A DNA stretch of 22,335 nt, taken from contig DYOK01000018.1 in the NCBI GenBank assembly GCA_020720565.1, positions 1 to 22,335 of the forward strand, given 5' to 3'. The DNA comes from Acetofilamentum sp. (GTDB lineage Bacteria; Bacteroidota; Bacteroidia; Bacteroidales; JAFGXI01). Numbering within the stretch: the first letter of the stretch is position 1; every line of letters starts with the position of its first letter. This document shows, in pieces, positions 8,283 to 16,496 of the stretch. The translations under genes and the position numbers were made by a program. The notes under the pieces were generated by a model. It made no database searches. It worked only from the letters and a program-made list of their open reading frames with translations, and was not told where the DNA came from.

Positions 8283-9044
8283 ATGAAAATAATATCATAT
8301 AATGTAAACGGGATACGTTCAGCTTTGGAAAAAGGGCTTGCAGTTTGGCTAAAAATAGAACAACCCGATGTGTTTTGTGTGCAAGAAACTAAAGCTTTAC
8401 CAGAGCAAGTCGATATAAGCGATTTAGAATCAATGGGATATTATTCGTATTGGTTTTCGGCTCAAAAAAAAGGTTACAGCGGAGTGGCTATTTTTAGCAA
8501 AATCAAAGCCGAACATATTGTTAACGGAATAGGTATTGATTTGTACGACTCTGAGGGTCGAACGCTTCGTGCCGATTTTGGCGATATTACCATCGTCAAT
8601 TCGTATTTTCCAAGTGGAACCACTGGTGATGTGCGACAAGTTGTTAAAGAAACGTATTTAAAAGATATTCAAAATTATATCGATAAATTAAAAAAGGAAC
8701 GTCCAAATATTGTTTTATGTGGCGATTTCAATATTTGCCATACCGAAATTGATATTCATAACCCCAGCAAACAAAATGGCACATCGGGATTTTTACCTCA
8801 CGAAAGGGCATGGATAAGCCAGTTTCTCGATTCGGGTTTTGTAGACAGCTTTAGGGTTTTTAACAAAGCTCCACATCAATATTCGTGGTGGAGTTACAGA
8901 GCAGGTGCTCGTGTTAAAAATTTGGGTTGGCGTATCGACTATCATATGCTGAGTCAGGCATTAGTACCTCGACTAAAAAGTGCATCCATATTACCTCAGG
9001 TCAAACACTCCGATCATTGTCCTGTAGTAGTTGAGTTGGGGTAG
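8283..9044 (+). CDS. xth: Exodeoxyribonuclease III (AP endonuclease, EEP family)
   Basis: A 253-residue exonuclease III. It cuts the backbone 5' to abasic sites and removes 3' blocking groups in base excision repair, and degrades duplex DNA 3' to 5'. Conserved residues are all visible: Asn7 in YNVNGIR, the metal-binding Glu35 in QETKA, Tyr108 in VNSYFP, Asp148/Asn150 in CGDFN, Asp219 in GWRIDYH, and the Asp244-His245 catalytic pair in HSDHCPVV. Length is normal for the family (about 250-270). It starts 51 bp after the (p)ppGpp enzyme gene with no terminator between, so co-transcription is likely. A weak hairpin with a T-rich tail follows at 9092-9120. Confidence 0.96.
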   Translation: MKIISYNVNGIRSALEKGLAVWLKIEQPDVFCVQETKALPEQVDISDLESMGYYSYWFSAQKKGYSGVAIFSKIKAEHIVNGIGIDLYDSEGRTLRADFGDITIVNSYFPSGTTGDVRQVVKETYLKDIQNYIDKLKKERPNIVLCGDFNICHTEIDIHNPSKQNGTSGFLPHERAWISQFLDSGFVDSFRVFNKAPHQYSWWSYRAGARVKNLGWRIDYHMLSQALVPRLKSASILPQVKHSDHCPVVVELG

Positions 9045-9091
9045 GAGAATATTATAATAAAACTTCTATTGTTTTCGATCAAAAGGGATTG

Positions 9092-9120
9092 AGAGCTCTT
9101 TAAGTTCTGTTTTTATTTTT
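9092..9120 (+). terminator. Candidate intrinsic terminator after exonuclease III
   Basis: AGAGCT (9092-9097) can pair with AGTTCT (9103-9108), including one G-U pair, around a 5-nt loop. GTTTTTATTTTT follows directly. The stem is short, so termination strength is uncertain. Confidence 0.4.
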
Positions 9121-9170
9121 GAAAAATGGGCTCATACTAGGAAACATTTATTTTAAGGGGATTAGCAAAA

Positions 9171-9193
9171 AGGATTGCCAATTTGGCAATCCT
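9171..9193 (-). terminator. Strong hairpin terminator between convergent genes, mainly serving the thiolase
   Basis: AGGATTGCCA (9171-9180) and TGGCAATCCT (9184-9193) form a perfect 10-bp stem with a 3-nt loop. Read on the minus strand it lies 25 nt after the thiolase stop and is followed by TTTTTG. Read on the plus strand it is followed by CGTTTTG, so it may also stop residual transcription from the repair gene. Confidence 0.8.
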
Positions 9194-9217
9194 CGTTTTG
9201 TTTAGCTCGTACAAAAA

Positions 9218-10393
9218 CTATAAAGCTTCGATAATTACAGCAGAAGCACCGCCTCCACCATTGCAAAGCGAAGCAGCACCATATTTCGATTTGTTTTGTC
9301 TTAACACAGAGATTAATGTCACTACAATACGTGCACCAGTGTTGCCGAGTGGGTGTCCCAAAGAGCAACCGCTACCCCAAACATTAACTTTTTCTTTGTC
9401 GAGATTTAAATCTTTGATAGCCGACATTGGAACTACTGCAAAAGCTTCGTTTAACTCGAAATAGTTGATGTCTTTAATTTCGAGACCCGCTTTTTTAAGT
9501 GCAATTGGAATGGCTTTAGCTGGGGCGGTTGTAAACCACTCAGGAGCACCGGCTGCATCGCCGTAACCAATCAATTTGGCAATAGGTTTTAAACCTAAGG
9601 CTTTAACTTTTTCGCCAGACATTAAAATTAATGCCGAAGCACCATCGTTTAAGGTTGATGCATTGGCGGCAGTAATGGTTCCTTCTTTTTGGAAAACAGG
9701 GTTTAATGTAGGAATTTTATCAAAATTTACCGCTTTGTATTCCTCGTCTTCGGTTATCACGATATCGCCTTTTTTCGAACTGATGGTTACTGGCACAATT
9801 TCGTCTTTAAAATTACCATTGCTCCATGCACTTGCTGCGCGTTTGTATGAGTTAATAGCCACTTCGTCTTGGTCTTGACGAGTAAAGCCATATTCTTTGG
9901 CACACAATTCTCCTGCGTTACCCATGTGGAAATTGTTATACACATCCCACAAACCATCTTTAACCATACCATCGAGCAATTTGCCATCGCCCAATTTAAT
10001 GCCTGTTCGAACATTTGGCACATAGTGAGGTACTTGCGACATGTTTTCCATTCCCCCAGCCACAACTACATCGTTATCGCCCAATAAAATGGTTTGAGCA
10101 GCAAACATAATCGATTTCATTCCCGATGCACAAACTTTGTTAATCGTAGTGCATGGAACCGTATTGGGTACACCTGCAAATAAAGCGGCTTGACGTGCTG
10201 GTGCTTGACCTTCGTTAGCTTGAAGTACGTTACCCATAAATACTTCGTTAATTTCTTTAGGGTCGATACCTGCTTTTTTTATAGCTCCTTCAATTGCAAT
10301 AGCACCAAGTTTGGTTGCGGGCACACTGGCCAAAGCTCCACCAAAACTTCCAATGGGTGTTCTCACGGCTGATACAATAAAAACTTCTTTCAT
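9218..10393 (-). CDS. Acetyl-CoA C-acetyltransferase (thiolase)
   Basis: A 391-residue thiolase that joins two acetyl-CoA into acetoacetyl-CoA, or cleaves 3-ketoacyl-CoA in the reverse direction, as a cytoplasmic tetramer. The nucleophile Cys88 lies in NKVCASG, and the NEAFA motif (315-319), His347 in SLGHPLG and Cys377 in SLCNGGGG complete the active site. Gly-rich MENMSQVPHY is also present. Length matches biosynthetic thiolases (about 390). SLGHPLGNTGAR differs slightly from the usual ALGHPIGASGAR but keeps the catalytic His. It is a single minus-strand gene, convergent with the repair gene and divergent from the OmpA-family gene, so its partners (HMG-CoA, butyrate or fatty-acid oxidation enzymes) are not in this window. 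The direction of use in the cell is not decided. Confidence 0.95.
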   Translation of the reverse strand: MKEVFIVSAVRTPIGSFGGALASVPATKLGAIAIEGAIKKAGIDPKEINEVFMGNVLQANEGQAPARQAALFAGVPNTVPCTTINKVCASGMKSIMFAAQTILLGDNDVVVAGGMENMSQVPHYVPNVRTGIKLGDGKLLDGMVKDGLWDVYNNFHMGNAGELCAKEYGFTRQDQDEVAINSYKRAASAWSNGNFKDEIVPVTISSKKGDIVITEDEEYKAVNFDKIPTLNPVFQKEGTITAANASTLNDGASALILMSGEKVKALGLKPIAKLIGYGDAAGAPEWFTTAPAKAIPIALKKAGLEIKDINYFELNEAFAVVPMSAIKDLNLDKEKVNVWGSGCSLGHPLGNTGARIVVTLISVLRQNKSKYGAASLCNGGGGASAVIIEAL

Positions 10394-10513
10394 TATAAAA
10401 TATTATTTAGTTAGTAATCAGATAGATACATACATTTTAGTATGCTTTATTTCAGTTTGAAAGATAGAAAAACTTTTACAATTCTAAAATTTTTATCAAT
10501 TGTTTGGCAACAT

Positions 10514-10586
10514 AAGGTCTTCGAGCTATTTATAGTTTGATAACTATATATCTATCTTCTAGCTTAATAAAAGCCGACATTAAATT
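10514..10586 (+). repeat. Dispersed repeat, copy 3 (AAGGTCTTCGA family)
   Basis: AAGGTCTTCGAGCT is followed by TATATATCTATCTTCTAG, CTTAATA and GACATTA, the same blocks in the same order as copy 1 at 1357. The TCTTCTAG...GACATTA part is almost identical between the two. The small stem of copy 1 has one mismatch here. Confidence 0.6.
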
Positions 10587-10781
10587 ATACACAATACTTA
10601 AGTTTATAAATTTAATTATCAATTAAATCTAAATTTATATCTTTTGATTATTGCAATGTCCAAATGAACATCTTTAGTCGATGCATAAAATATGGCTCTT
10701 AATCAAATCATAATACTGGTTATGAATATGCTTTTGTTAATATTTAATTCCAAAGCAATCGACAGCTATTCAAAAGCCATA

Positions 10782-10789
10782 TATCTTTG
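10782..10789 (+). promoter_or_regulatory. -7 box TATCTTTG directly before the OmpA-family lipoprotein gene
   Basis: A perfect TAnnTTTG match lies 15 nt before the ATG at 10805. If used, transcription starts near 10795, leaving a leader of about 10 nt, and the in-frame TTG at 10787 cannot be the start. No good -33 box was found, so this is a candidate. Confidence 0.45.
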
Positions 10790-10804
10790 AAAAAAAAAGT
10801 GAAT

Positions 10805-11830
10805 ATGATGAATCGTTCCCTATTTCCGATTTTTGTGGTTTCTGCCTTAATAATGAGCTCATGCGTGTCGCCTCGCAAAGTCGAAGACGAGCGAAACAGA
10901 CGCGTAAAATGTGAAGAAGCAAATCAAAATATGCAAGGTCAAAACAAAAAATTGACCGAAGATAATAACGAGTTGGGTCAGAAAAACGCCGATTTAACCC
11001 GTACCAACGAGCAACTGACAAGAGACACTTCGGTAATGGGCAAAAGTTACCGACGCTTGGTCGATCAATACGACAAAGTGAACGAACTCAATAACGAGCT
11101 TTTGACTAAAATGAAGGAAAAGAATGCGCTTACCGATGCCGAAGCCAATCGGTTATTAGTCGAATTACAAAAGGCGCAAGAAGATTTGCAAAAGCGAGAA
11201 GATGCCCTTAAACTGGCACAGCTCAGATTAAGTGCTGAACAAAATAAACTCGATTCGCTCAATCAGAATCTGAATCAAAAACAAGCACAACTCGACGAAA
11301 AAAACAAACGGGTTTTAGAACTCGAACGATTAATTGCAGCCAAAGATTCTGCACTTTCGGCTTTTAAAGATAAATTAAGCAAAGCACTTTTGGGCTTCGA
11401 AGGTAATGGTTTAACCATAGAACAGCGCGACGGCAAAGTGTATGTATCGCTCGACGAAAAACTCTTATTCCAATCGGGTAAGTGGGAAGTCGACCCCAAA
11501 GGACAACAAGCCCTTAATAAATTGGCTCAGGTGCTTATCGACAATCCCGAAATTAATGTCATGATAGAAGGACATACCGACAACCTAGCTTACAAGGGCA
11601 GCAATGGCGTTGAAGATAATTGGGATTTAAGTGTTAAACGCTCAACCGCTATTGTTAAAATTTTGATGCACAATAAATCGCTCGATCCAAAACGAATTAC
11701 CGCATCAGGACGTGGGGAATATTCGCCAGTCGATACGAATAGCAGCACCGAAGGCAGAGCTAAAAATCGACGTACCGAAATCATTTTAACCCCAAAATGG
11801 GACGAAGTATTTAAAGTACTCGAGCCTTAG
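10805..11830 (+). CDS. OmpA-family outer-membrane lipoprotein with long coiled coil
   Basis: About 341 residues. The N-terminus MMNRSLFPIFVVSALIMSSC is a lipoprotein signal with the lipid-bearing Cys after SS. A long heptad-rich coiled coil (about residues 30-190, rich in N, L, K, E, Q) follows. The C-terminal OmpA-like peptidoglycan-binding domain runs from LLFQSGKWEVD through MIEGHTDN to the signature AKNRRTEI. The protein probably anchors the outer membrane to peptidoglycan across the periplasm. The frame extends upstream to TTG 10787, but a -7 box covers that codon and the signal peptide fits ATG 10805 (or 10808) better. A hairpin terminator follows at 11861-11887. Divergent from the thiolase; no operon partner. 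Confidence 0.9.
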   Translation: MMNRSLFPIFVVSALIMSSCVSPRKVEDERNRRVKCEEANQNMQGQNKKLTEDNNELGQKNADLTRTNEQLTRDTSVMGKSYRRLVDQYDKVNELNNELLTKMKEKNALTDAEANRLLVELQKAQEDLQKREDALKLAQLRLSAEQNKLDSLNQNLNQKQAQLDEKNKRVLELERLIAAKDSALSAFKDKLSKALLGFEGNGLTIEQRDGKVYVSLDEKLLFQSGKWEVDPKGQQALNKLAQVLIDNPEINVMIEGHTDNLAYKGSNGVEDNWDLSVKRSTAIVKILMHNKSLDPKRITASGRGEYSPVDTNSSTEGRAKNRRTEIILTPKWDEVFKVLEP

Positions 11831-11860
11831 AGAATAGTGTCAGTAGATTATAAAACTAAA

Positions 11861-11887
11861 CCTCAGCCCCAATGGTTGGGGTTTTTT
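11861..11887 (+). terminator. Intrinsic terminator after the OmpA-family gene
   Basis: CCCCAA (11867-11872) pairs with TTGGGG (11876-11881) around a TGG loop, flanked by extra A-T and G-U pairs, and is followed by TTTTTT. It starts 30 nt after the TAG stop. Confidence 0.85.
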
Positions 11888-11904
11888 AATAAATGATAAA
11901 ACAA

Positions 11905-11933
11905 AAATGCCAGAAGCGACGTTTCGGGCATTT
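11905..11933. terminator. Second strong hairpin, 70 nt before recB
   Basis: AAATGCC (11905-11911) pairs with GGCATTT (11927-11933). Inside it GAAGC pairs with GTTTC around GAC, separated by a single A-G mismatch, for 12 pairs in total. The minus-strand reading ends in TTTTTGTTTT, so it would best stop antisense transcription entering from recB. A back-up terminator or a leader hairpin for recB are alternatives. Confidence 0.4.
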
Positions 11934-11966
11934 GCCAGAAAACAAGCCCACAATGTCTTAAAACTG

Positions 11967-11996
11967 TTGTAATTTAGATTCCTAATATTATCTTGC
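11967..11996 (+). promoter_or_regulatory. Weak candidate promoter for recB
   Basis: TTG at 11967-11969 and TATCTTGC at 11989-11996 are spaced by 19 bp, the usual Bacteroidetes -33/-7 spacing, but the -7 box matches TAnnTTTG at only four of six fixed positions. It would place the transcript start at or just before the ATG at 12003. Confidence 0.25.
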
Positions 11997-12002
11997 TGCA
12001 TC

Positions 12003-15000
12003 ATGATACAAAACAATGCGTTTAATCCTTTAAAAGTATCGCTAACTGGCCGAAATCTGGTCGAAGCGTCGGCAGGCACAGGCAAAACCTACTCTATTGC
12101 ATTGTTGGTGCTTCGCATGGTGGTAGAGCAAGATGCCGAAGTATCGCGGATTTTAATGGTAACCTATACCAAAGCTGCGGTTGCCGAACTCGAAGGACGA
12201 ATAAGGCAATTTATCCGCTTGGCCTATCGGTTTGCACAAAACCCAACACACGAAAAGGTAGACGAACAAATTCAAAACATTGTCAATAATGCTGCTCAAA
12301 TTCCGAGTTTATCGGCTCAAAAAGTTTTGGAACGACTCAAAGGGGCTAACCTATTGCTCGACGAGCTGTCAATTTTTACCATTCATAGTTTTTGCCAAAA
12401 AACACTCAACGAATTTGCCTTCGAAACCCAGCAAGCCTTTGGACAAGAGTTGGTTCCAGATTTAAGCGACACAGTTCAAAAGTCGTCTAACGAATATTGG
12501 CGACATAGCATTTCGACGTGCTCACCCGAAGTGATTGAGATTTTAAAAACCAATCAATTTTCGAAAGAAAATCTCGACCAAGTGCTGATGAAAAGCCTTT
12601 CGGGTAAGCAATTTGTACACCATGGTATTTCTACCGAACAGTCATTGGCACAATACAGCAAATGCCAATCTAAACGCGATGTGGCAGAGGCTAATTTTGT
12701 AAAAACTTTCGAAATCTCGAACGAACGCCAACTTTCAAATTTTAACAAAAATTCCAATGCCTTAAAATTATGTGGTCATTTAACAGAGGACGCTTTTGGT
12801 TTTATGACGGCCATTTTGGGTAATAATTCGCAATATGTCGAGAAACTGTTTCCAAATTTAAAGGCCTTAGCACTCGAATACCAAACCATTCAAAACGAAC
12901 TTAGCGATAATGGATTGCTGGTGGTTAGTTCGGTATATGCTGAAGCCATCGAAAAAACCAAAGCCTATATCGACACGACCAAGAAACGGCTCAATGTTTT
13001 GACATACGACGATTTGATTAGCAATTTACACTCGGCTACGCTTAACAATTTAGCTTTAAAAACCGCCATACAAGCCAAATACAAAGCTTTGTTTATCGAC
13101 GAGTTTCAAGACACCGATCAAAAACAATACGACATATTTAATCGTCTGTTCGAAGGTAAAACTATATTTTTTATTGGCGACCCCAAACAAGCCATTTACG
13201 GGTTTAGAGGTGCCGATTTAGAGACCTATATCAACGCTAAAGCACAAATCGAACACCATCACCATATGAATGGTAATTTTCGGTCGTCGGCTCGTCTCAT
13301 AGGCAATCTAAATCGTTTTTTTGGTGCAATCGAAAATCCTTTTATCGACCCAAAAATTCAGTACATCGATGTAGAACAAGGTCAAGGGAACCACATTGGA
13401 AATTTGACTTTGAATCGACAGCCACAGAATGCTTTTGCTTTTTGCGAAGTAGAAAAAATTGATGAAGGCTTCGAATTAGCAGCAAAGCAAATTGTTCAAT
13501 TGCTCAGTCAAAACTATGAAATAGACCAAAAAAAGGTCTTGCCTTCGGATATCGGTGTTTTGGTAAGAAGTAAAAAAGATGGCCGAGCAATGAAGTCAAA
13601 ACTAACTAATTACAACATTCCATCGATTCAAATCGACGACCAATCCATTTGGGACACTCAAGAAGCTGAGCATGTGCAGTATATTCTCGAAGCCATTTTG
13701 TCGCCCAATGTCAACAAAGTTCGAAAAGGGCTCTATAGTCCATTTACAGCCATAGATACCAATTATTTATTGAGCGATGCCTTAGAAGATGATATCGATT
13801 TTTTTATTAAACTCGATGGTGAATGGCGCACCAAGAGCATTTACAATGCACTTTCTTTGTTTTTTACCTATTATCAATGTCGGAGCTATTTGCTCGAACA
13901 AAAAAAAGGAGGCGATAGAATTCTTTCTAATTTTCAGCAAATTAACGAATTGCTTCATCAAAAAGCATTGGAAAATTTATGGGTTCCCGAACAAGTTTTG
14001 CAGTGGCTTAAAAAAGCCCGCGAAGGGAAAGAAAACGCCCAATACGAACAACGAATCGAAAGTGATAATCAAGCCGTAAAAATTGTAACCATACACAAAA
14101 GTAAAGGCTTATCGTATCCCATCGTGTTTTTGCCAAAGGCTAATTTTGCGGCACATCAGACAGTAAAAAACCAGTTTGTCGAATTTAAAAAAGACAATCA
14201 AAATTGTTTTAGTTTAATCCAGACGACCGAAAACATCAATGCACAAAATCAGCAAAGTCAACAAGAGGATCGGCGTTTGTTGTATGTGGCATTAACCCGC
14301 GCTGTTTATAAGAACTACATATACTTTAAAAAAGGATCTGGTGCTTTAAGCCCTTTTATTCAAAATCTATATCAAAATCCAGAATTTGAATCGCTAAGCA
14401 AAATCGAGAATGTGCCCTTATACAAGCCCGAACCATCATCGAAACCACTCGTCGACTTACCCCAATTCGACATGACGGTACAAAGAACATGGGGCACGAT
14501 GAGTTACAGTAAACTTGCCGAAGCCATCGAATCGCATGCATACCGACAAGGTAGCGAATTGACGGGCTACGACGAATTTGTGTTTAGCTTAATGCCCAAA
14601 GGACCACGTTTAGGGAACTTTGTACACGAATTATTCGAAAAAGCAGATTTTATAGCACATGAATTTGCAGCCCATGTCGAAGCAATTGGTTTGCGGTATT
14701 CTGCCATTTACAATCCAAAGTTTACGCCCTTTTATGTACAGTTGATACAATCTGTCTTGCAGGCTAAATTGGGGCGCTTGGGATTCAAATTAAACGATAT
14801 CCTTTCGACAAAGAAATGGCCAGAACTCGAGTTCTATTTTAATGTCGATGCCTTTAAAATAGCCGAAATTAATAGTTTAAGCCATCTGTGGCGCGTATCG
14901 GATACCAAAATTCTCAAAGGGCTAATGTATGGTTTTATCGATTTGCTGTTCGAACACGAAGGCCAATATTATATTTTGGATTGGAAGTCGAACTATTTAG

Positions 15001-15260
15001 GCGACCAAATAGAAGACTACGACACGGAATCTCTCGAAAAAGCGATGACCGAACACAATTACCATTTGCAGTATAGCATATACACCGTAGCCATTTATCG
15101 GATGTTAAGTTTGCGTTTACCTAACTTTAATTACGACACCCATTTTGGAGGCATTGTTTACGTGTTTCTTCGGGCTTGTCGGGCCGATCAAGAATATGGC
15201 ATCTATATCAAAAAACCGGAGTATCAGATGATAAAAAGGCTCGATCAGTTGCTTAAATAA
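12003..15260 (+). CDS. recB: RecB-type UvrD/Rep helicase-nuclease (exodeoxyribonuclease V beta subunit)
   Basis: A 1085-residue SF1A helicase with a C-terminal nuclease, acting in double-strand break repair and degradation of foreign linear DNA as the 3'-5' motor of RecBCD. Helicase motifs occur in order: Walker A ASAGTGKT (22-29), VTYTKAAVAEL (53-63), HSFCQ (128-132), Walker B IDEFQDTD (365-372), GDPKQAIYGFRGAD (392-405), NFRSS (425-429), VTIHKSKGLSYP (695-706) and LLYVALTRA (759-767). The RecB-family nuclease shows His875 (GNFVHELFE), Asp980 (GFID), Asp993-Trp-Lys995 and QYSIY (1023-1027), all the expected catalytic residues. It is slightly shorter than the enterobacterial protein (about 1180). 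No recC or recD is adjacent in the window; the DNA after it is the Fic islet. AddA is less likely, since the N-terminal and nuclease motifs are RecB-like. Confidence 0.93.
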   Translation: MIQNNAFNPLKVSLTGRNLVEASAGTGKTYSIALLVLRMVVEQDAEVSRILMVTYTKAAVAELEGRIRQFIRLAYRFAQNPTHEKVDEQIQNIVNNAAQIPSLSAQKVLERLKGANLLLDELSIFTIHSFCQKTLNEFAFETQQAFGQELVPDLSDTVQKSSNEYWRHSISTCSPEVIEILKTNQFSKENLDQVLMKSLSGKQFVHHGISTEQSLAQYSKCQSKRDVAEANFVKTFEISNERQLSNFNKNSNALKLCGHLTEDAFGFMTAILGNNSQYVEKLFPNLKALALEYQTIQNELSDNGLLVVSSVYAEAIEKTKAYIDTTKKRLNVLTYDDLISNLHSATLNNLALKTAIQAKYKALFIDEFQDTDQKQYDIFNRLFEGKTIFFIGDPKQAIYGFRGADLETYINAKAQIEHHHHMNGNFRSSARLIGNLNRFFGAIENPFIDPKIQYIDVEQGQGNHIGNLTLNRQPQNAFAFCEVEKIDEGFELAAKQIVQLLSQNYEIDQKKVLPSDIGVLVRSKKDGRAMKSKLTNYNIPSIQIDDQSIWDTQEAEHVQYILEAILSPNVNKVRKGLYSPFTAIDTNYLLSDALEDDIDFFIKLDGEWRTKSIYNALSLFFTYYQCRSYLLEQKKGGDRILSNFQQINELLHQKALENLWVPEQVLQWLKKAREGKENAQYEQRIESDNQAVKIVTIHKSKGLSYPIVFLPKANFAAHQTVKNQFVEFKKDNQNCFSLIQTTENINAQNQQSQQEDRRLLYVALTRAVYKNYIYFKKGSGALSPFIQNLYQNPEFESLSKIENVPLYKPEPSSKPLVDLPQFDMTVQRTWGTMSYSKLAEAIESHAYRQGSELTGYDEFVFSLMPKGPRLGNFVHELFEKADFIAHEFAAHVEAIGLRYSAIYNPKFTPFYVQLIQSVLQAKLGRLGFKLNDILSTKKWPELEFYFNVDAFKIAEINSLSHLWRVSDTKILKGLMYGFIDLLFEHEGQYYILDWKSNYLGDQIEDYDTESLEKAMTEHNYHLQYSIYTVAIYRMLSLRLPNFNYDTHFGGIVYVFLRACRADQEYGIYIKKPEYQMIKRLDQLLK

Positions 15261-15300
15261 AAGGTTGGTGGTATGAAAGGTTGGGGTTTACGGGTCTGCG

Positions 15301-15335
15301 TCCTTGTCTCACCTTACAAACCTTACAAGGAGGTG
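15301..15335. repeat. Inverted repeat between convergent recB and Fic genes
   Basis: TCCTTGT (15301-15307) pairs with ACAAGGA (15325-15331). A competing dyad CACCT (15310-15314) / AGGTG (15331-15335) overlaps it, and the loop contains the direct repeat CCTTACAAACCTTACAA. No T-run follows on either strand, so a terminator role is uncertain. Confidence 0.4.
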
Positions 15336-15368
15336 TAAATTTTGATTAACAACCTTACCGCTAGTGTT

Positions 15369-16496
15369 TTATGATCGCTTGTTAACGCCAGACATTTCTG
15401 TGATTTCATAATTTGTGCTTCTTCCTCCGCTTGTTTCTTTTTGTAAAATATCCTTCTTTATTAAATCTTGAATATCTCGAAGTGCTGTATCTTGTGAGCA
15501 TTTATTAATTTTCCCCCATTTCGAGCTTGTTAACTTTCCGTCAAATCCATCAAGTAATCTGTTGATTATCTTTTGTTGTCTAATATTGAGTATTGTGGTA
15601 GAATGTATTTTCCAGAATTCTGCTTTATGTAGTATTTTAGATAAAGTTTCATCAGAAGAGTCAATTGAATTTATTAAACATTGTAAAAACCACAAAATCC
15701 ATTCTGTTATATCTGAATTTCCTTTTTGTGTATATTCAAGTTTTTCATAATACTGGTTTCTTTCAACTCTGATTTGGGCAGACATACTGTAAAACCGCCT
15801 GATACTTCTATCGGAACGAGCTAAAGTCATATCTGTAATTGCTCTTGTAATTCGTCCGTTTCCATCGTCGAATGGATGAATGGTCACGAACCATAAATGA
15901 GCTATTGCCGCTTTAATAACCAAATCTATTTCATGCTCATTTTCAAACCATTCTAAGAATTTTTTCATTTCAATATCTATTCGATCAGAACTTGGGGCTT
16001 GAAAATGAATTTTTTCTTTTCCCATTGCTCCCGAGACAACTTGCATTGGGCCTGCCGTGTCTTTTCTCCAATCTGCGACAGTGATTTTATAAAAATTACT
16101 CCAACCTGTCGGGAACAACGCAGCATGCCAACCAAATAATCGGTCTTTAGTCAAAGGCAAATCATATCTTTGTGTAGCATCAAGCATCATTTCAACTATT
16201 CCATCAATATGGCGTTCAGATTCAACTGCTCCAGCTATTTCAATGCCTAATCGACGTGCAATTGAAGAACGTACTTGTTCTATTTCCAAAAATTCACCTT
16301 CAATTTCAGATGATTTTATGACATCTAAAGTAAGTATGTTTAAAACTGCTTCATTTTGCAAATCAAAGCCAAGTGATTCCATTTTTCCAAGAAGTCTGCC
16401 CTGTCGATTTCTCGCTTCACCAAGTCTTATCGTCACTTTCTTATAGTCCCAAGTGAAGTCCGTCCAATTTTCATTTTCGTGTAAATACAATTTCAT
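15369..16496 (-). CDS. Fic family protein (AMP-transferase fold) with N-terminal inhibitory motif and C-terminal winged-helix-like region
   Basis: About 375 residues, minus strand. Numbering from the longer frame (ATG at 16505), the N-terminal domain (DUF4172-like, NWTDFTWDY near 13-21) carries SSEIEGE at 65-71. This fits the (S/T)xxxE(G/N) inhibitory helix that folds over the active site in class II Fic proteins. The Fic signature HPFDDGNGRITR (210-221) is complete, so transfer of AMP (or another phosphate-containing group) onto a protein hydroxyl is likely. The final ~80 residues look like a winged-helix DNA-binding region (CSQDTALRDIQDLIKK). I prefer ATG 16496 because relatives begin just before this NWxxFxW segment. 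Codon use lacks the frequent TCG and CTC of its neighbours, suggesting transfer. The target protein is unknown. Confidence 0.92.
   Translation of the reverse strand: MKLYLHENENWTDFTWDYKKVTIRLGEARNRQGRLLGKMESLGFDLQNEAVLNILTLDVIKSSEIEGEFLEIEQVRSSIARRLGIEIAGAVESERHIDGIVEMMLDATQRYDLPLTKDRLFGWHAALFPTGWSNFYKITVADWRKDTAGPMQVVSGAMGKEKIHFQAPSSDRIDIEMKKFLEWFENEHEIDLVIKAAIAHLWFVTIHPFDDGNGRITRAITDMTLARSDRSIRRFYSMSAQIRVERNQYYEKLEYTQKGNSDITEWILWFLQCLINSIDSSDETLSKILHKAEFWKIHSTTILNIRQQKIINRLLDGFDGKLTSSKWGKINKCSQDTALRDIQDLIKKDILQKETSGGRSTNYEITEMSGVNKRS

Larger units (their letters stand above)
10394..10804. other. Divergent intergenic region with a dispersed repeat and AT-rich dyads
   Basis: No gene is seen. 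The region should hold promoters for the thiolase (minus) and the lipoprotein (plus). It contains copy 3 of the AAGGTCTTCGA repeat and an AT-rich dyad (TATAAATTTA at 10605-10614 with TAAATTTATA at 10630-10639). An 18-bp dyad TCATAA/TTATGA (10708-10725) lies about 57 bp before the -7 box of the lipoprotein gene and could be an operator. Confidence 0.5.

Noticed and set aside
9183..9464. Plus-strand frame opposite the thiolase 3' end
   Set aside because: It is a shadow of the thiolase gene in another frame; the thiolase has all catalytic motifs and its terminator lies beneath the start of this frame.
10605..10639. 10-bp AT-only inverted repeat TATAAATTTA/TAAATTTATA as an operator or replication-related site
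   Set aside because: It is made only of A and T in a very AT-rich spacer, so a chance match is plausible; no flanking motif supports a function.
12003..15260. Reading the helicase-nuclease as AddA rather than RecB
   Set aside because: The N-terminal NLVEASAGTGKT and the order and spacing of the nuclease residues (His875, Asp980, Asp993, Lys995) resemble RecB more; no addB is next to it.
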